Positions 33,001 to 34,353 of a stretch of 34,353 bases of DNA are shown piece by piece. A program made the position numbers and the translations under genes. The notes under the pieces are model-generated. The model was not told where the DNA came from, made no database searches, and worked only from the letters and a program-made list of their open reading frames with translations. Origin of the DNA: Cryomorphaceae bacterium. Its GTDB lineage: Bacteria; Bacteroidota; Bacteroidia; Flavobacteriales_D; Cryomorphaceae. The DNA lies in the NCBI GenBank assembly GCA_003565555.1, contig PXBH01000026.1, positions 1 through 34,353 on the forward strand, in the 5' to 3' direction. Every line of letters starts with the position of its first letter. The first letter of the stretch is position 1.

Positions 33001-34157
33001 GTGAATTAATCGCGGGAGAGGGGCTTGAGGTGCTGAATTTAAATGATCTCTTCACCGATCCCGACGGCGATGAACTCGCTTTTTCCCTTGAGGATCCCGA
33101 AGGAACCGCGGCGTCTTTTTTCCTTTCCGGAAATTTGCTGGAAATTGAGCCACTCAGCGCCGGGCAGGCCTCGGTGGTTTTGATTGCGGATGATGATTTC
33201 AACACCCCCGTTTCCCTTGAGGTTGAGGTATTCGTTCATCCCGATCCCGCACCGGTTTCTCCTTTTGAGGCATTTGCATTTACGGAATGGGATGCTGACG
33301 CACCGGAAGACACCTACCCCGATCACATGATTTTTACGGAAGGCAGGTATGACGATACCGGCTTGGAAACCCCGCTGCGGTTTGCTTACCGCATCCCGCA
33401 CGAAGATTACCACGAGGATGATTTCGCTACCGTGGGGTTTCCGTACAACAATACGAGGCGTACCCGCGTGAACGGCCTCGGTGAGGAAGGGGTGGCCTTC
33501 ATCAACACGGGAAGGGGCCGCGACCTCGGAGGTGCGGTGGCAGCCGTCAATACCACTGCCGCCCAGCCGCCGCTCTTCGCTTGGTGGACGGCGGGAACAG
33601 TGCTCCCCAACAGCAGGGTGTACCGCTTGCGGCTACAGTACAGGATCGGAATCGAGGGGGAATTTCAAGACGTCCTCGTCGGCGATGTGCCCATGGAGTA
33701 CGAAAGGAACGAACTCCCCGGGCACGAAGCCCAGTTTGAATACGTTCCGCTCCCTGACGAAATCGCAGGGCAGTCCTATGTGCAATTCCTTTGGCGGTAC
33801 TATCACACAGGAGAACAGGTGCTCGAAGATTCCGGGCAGCGCGCTATGCTGAGGCTGGACGACATCGTGATCGGTACGGCCGAATTTGATACGGTGTACA
33901 ACACCCGTGAGCCATTTGATTTGACGGTTTTTCCCAACCCCGCAACCGACGAAATGAAACTATACCACGAAATCGGGCCGGGAATTCGCTGCGAGGTCTT
34001 CACGGTCGAAGGGGTTAAAATCTTTGACGCCCTCACGGAAAACGGAATGAATGAAATATCTGTGGCAGACTGGTCTTCAGGAGTCTACATCATTTCGCTC
34101 TCTGGCGCAGAAGGGCAGGCGGCGCGCAGCAAAGTGGTGGTCATGTCGGCCGAATGA
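30027..34157 (+). CDS. Large surface protein: lamin-tail domain, CotH kinase-like domain, T9SS sorting
   Basis: This 1376-residue secreted protein has a signal peptide core (TVLLVFLASAAFA) ending near residue 48. Domains: lamin-tail domain ~48-188 (IFINEICASNS, DWIELYNAG, LEGWFISDD); chitobiase-type C-terminal domain ~202-315 (ELRYTLDGSIPD); CotH-like domain ~325-710 (RLHGGNSRRY, YWGLLNIRERYDDNY, RWLLFDLDDSFAY with acidic residues 573, 575 and 576); InlB/Flg-type repeat ~718-808 (FSHWLETGETSDTIYI); jelly-roll ~815-975; cadherin-like ~985-1080 (DLFTDPDGDELAF); another beta domain; and T9SS type A ~1300-1376 (VFPNPATDEM, DWSSGVYIISL). CotH domains are protein kinase-like; whether this one is active is unknown. 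GTG 30027 gives a long N-region; ATG 30069 or 30072 would shorten it. It follows glycogen synthase by 43 bp and has no obvious glycan-enzyme motif. Confidence 0.9.
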   Translation: MKTKKSNTSSCDESMMGVVFSVCLRFEACLARTVLLVFLASAAFAARGQIFINEICASNSEIITDDDGDHEDWIELYNAGSESVNLEGWFISDDDDEPLMYIIPEAEIGPSGFLLIWASGKDKVGLSGGIHANFKLSSAGEPVILSQPDGQQVDYVPATPLANNMTYGRQPDGTDDFFYFLLPTPGFTNNNAEGVDTFLDPPEIMTPSGFYTEPFDLFITHPVDNAELRYTLDGSIPDQNSPLFTGSLAIENRLGMPDNISAIPTTTPTVPEWYRWFPPQNPVYKGTVVRVKAFREGDIPSPVSTATFIVDPDADTRYDLGRVALTLPEESLLGPSGIYTNFLLTGMNWEREAHFELFESDGSPVYSSDIGLRLHGGNSRRYALKSFRLYFRGRYGKTEMDYPIFNDDEAPDFQERMMLRNSGSDWARTYFRDPFAQQLLRGYSDVDFMHYRPLVSFVNGEYWGLLNIRERYDDNYIYANYGYKRDEIDMLENIFGTVYGSNADYIALRNHWENADLTVEENYQYVIDRIDTENFRDYHILQIFSMNTDQPGKNARWWRPKEEGGKWRWLLFDLDDSFAYGPHCDYPRNGLVFCSGLNNIHSTSVNSASNSPSWAANGPAQTLPLRAMLRSPFFRYDFINRFADLLNTAFLPSRLEEIIDSTDARIAPYMQEHYERWHRPTPENRALHVNLVRTFAENRKAAVEGHITDFFQLPGSYTLTVNRTPSPGGIVKVNSIPVHPDSIYIETAQAYPWSGRYFKDVELPITAVPAEDFVFSHWLETGETSDTIYISPDDDVTYTAVFESLTQSEPVHYWSFNDGVWDQPFFTQGGGLLTEMTTPTSELTLDDGAGFEAENSRFEEPAGDHLRVNNPEGSTLTFNLPTTGYKFPVFSYEGRRSGQGAGRHLIEVRTDGAEFFPVDSFEVYNDDPVLYESDLSALSGTADNPDFAVRITVTQGEGGLAGNSRMDNVALDAVPFDGNNLPPGIVEPLFRRELIAGEGLEVLNLNDLFTDPDGDELAFSLEDPEGTAASFFLSGNLLEIEPLSAGQASVVLIADDDFNTPVSLEVEVFVHPDPAPVSPFEAFAFTEWDADAPEDTYPDHMIFTEGRYDDTGLETPLRFAYRIPHEDYHEDDFATVGFPYNNTRRTRVNGLGEEGVAFINTGRGRDLGGAVAAVNTTAAQPPLFAWWTAGTVLPNSRVYRLRLQYRIGIEGEFQDVLVGDVPMEYERNELPGHEAQFEYVPLPDEIAGQSYVQFLWRYYHTGEQVLEDSGQRAMLRLDDIVIGTAEFDTVYNTREPFDLTVFPNPATDEMKLYHEIGPGIRCEVFTVEGVKIFDALTENGMNEISVADWSSGVYIISLSGAEGQAARSKVVVMSAE

Positions 34158-34241
34158 GGTCGAATTAGTGTCTGTCCATAATGTCCGCTATCTGCGTTGC
34201 ACTTGGTCTGAAAACCCGCCTGCGGGAGTCGGGCAGGCTGT

Positions 34242-34353
34242 CCCTTCGGCTGCGCTCAGGGCAGCGCCCTTCGGCTGCGCTCAGGGCAGCGCCCTTCGAC
34301 AGGCTCAGGACAGCGCCCTTCGGCTGCGCTCAGGGCAGCGCCCTTCGACAGGC
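34242..34353. repeat. Tandem array of ~25-bp GC-rich repeats (two alternating variants), runs off the edge
   Basis: Units start at 34242, 34267, 34292, 34316 and 34341. Variant A (CCCTTCGGCTGCGCTCAGGG then CAGCG, 25 bp) fills units 1, 2 and 4. Variant B (CCCTTCGACAGGCTCAGGA then CAGCG, 24 bp) fills unit 3 and begins unit 5, which is cut at the edge. Each A unit holds GCTGC/GCAGC arms able to form a small stem. A smaller inverted repeat (CCCGC-CT-GCGGG, 34215-34226) precedes it. The array lies in the 196 bp after the CotH gene; nothing else is seen there. Confidence 0.92.

Overview
The window looks like chromosomal DNA of a Bacteroidota bacterium (Flavobacteriia- or Saprospiria-like, roughly 50% GC by eye). 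The grounds are C-terminal type IX secretion (T9SS type A) sorting domains on several proteins, lipoproteins with acidic residues after the lipid cysteine, a Reg_prop/Y_Y_Y transmembrane regulator with a LuxR-type HTH, -7 promoter boxes of the form TAnnTTTG, and mostly absent Shine-Dalgarno sites. No tRNA, rRNA, CRISPR array or insertion sequence is seen.

Layout. (A) 1-15792, all on the minus strand, is a beta-glucan (laminarin-like) degradation cluster. Read in the direction of transcription it holds a GH16 lipoprotein, a two-domain T9SS jelly-roll protein, a cytoplasmic GH3, an MFS sugar porter, a second GH16 lipoprotein carrying a CBM, an exported GH3, a second cytoplasmic GH3, and two large paralogous jelly-roll proteins, the last cut by the window edge. 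Five neighbours (13462 down to 4084) are overlapped or nearly abutted (ATGA, TAATG, 4-nt gap), so they form one operon. (B) 16046-18946, plus strand, is a one-component transmembrane regulator, divergent from the cluster. (C) 18958-21674, minus strand, is a T9SS-secreted GH16 with an N-terminal FNGW-type domain and an unassigned clan GH-A glycosidase. (D) 21875-28007, plus strand, is a tight four-gene operon of two outer-membrane beta-barrels and two lipoproteins, the last with two jelly-roll domains. (E) 28148-34157, plus strand, is a GT3 (eukaryotic-type) glycogen synthase and a 1376-residue LTD/CotH/T9SS surface protein. The window ends in a GC-rich array of ~25-bp repeats.

Proposed working model (inference): GH16 enzymes, one T9SS-secreted and two lipid-anchored, plus the GH-A enzyme cut beta-1,3-glucan at the cell surface. 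The jelly-roll proteins hold the glycan, and the barrel pair may admit or handle oligosaccharides. The exported GH3 trims them in the periplasm, the MFS porter imports sugars, two cytoplasmic GH3 enzymes finish the job, and GT3 stores the glucose as glycogen. The most notable point is that this PUL-like locus shows no SusC/SusD pair in the window; the barrel/lipoprotein operon of region D sits where one might expect it.
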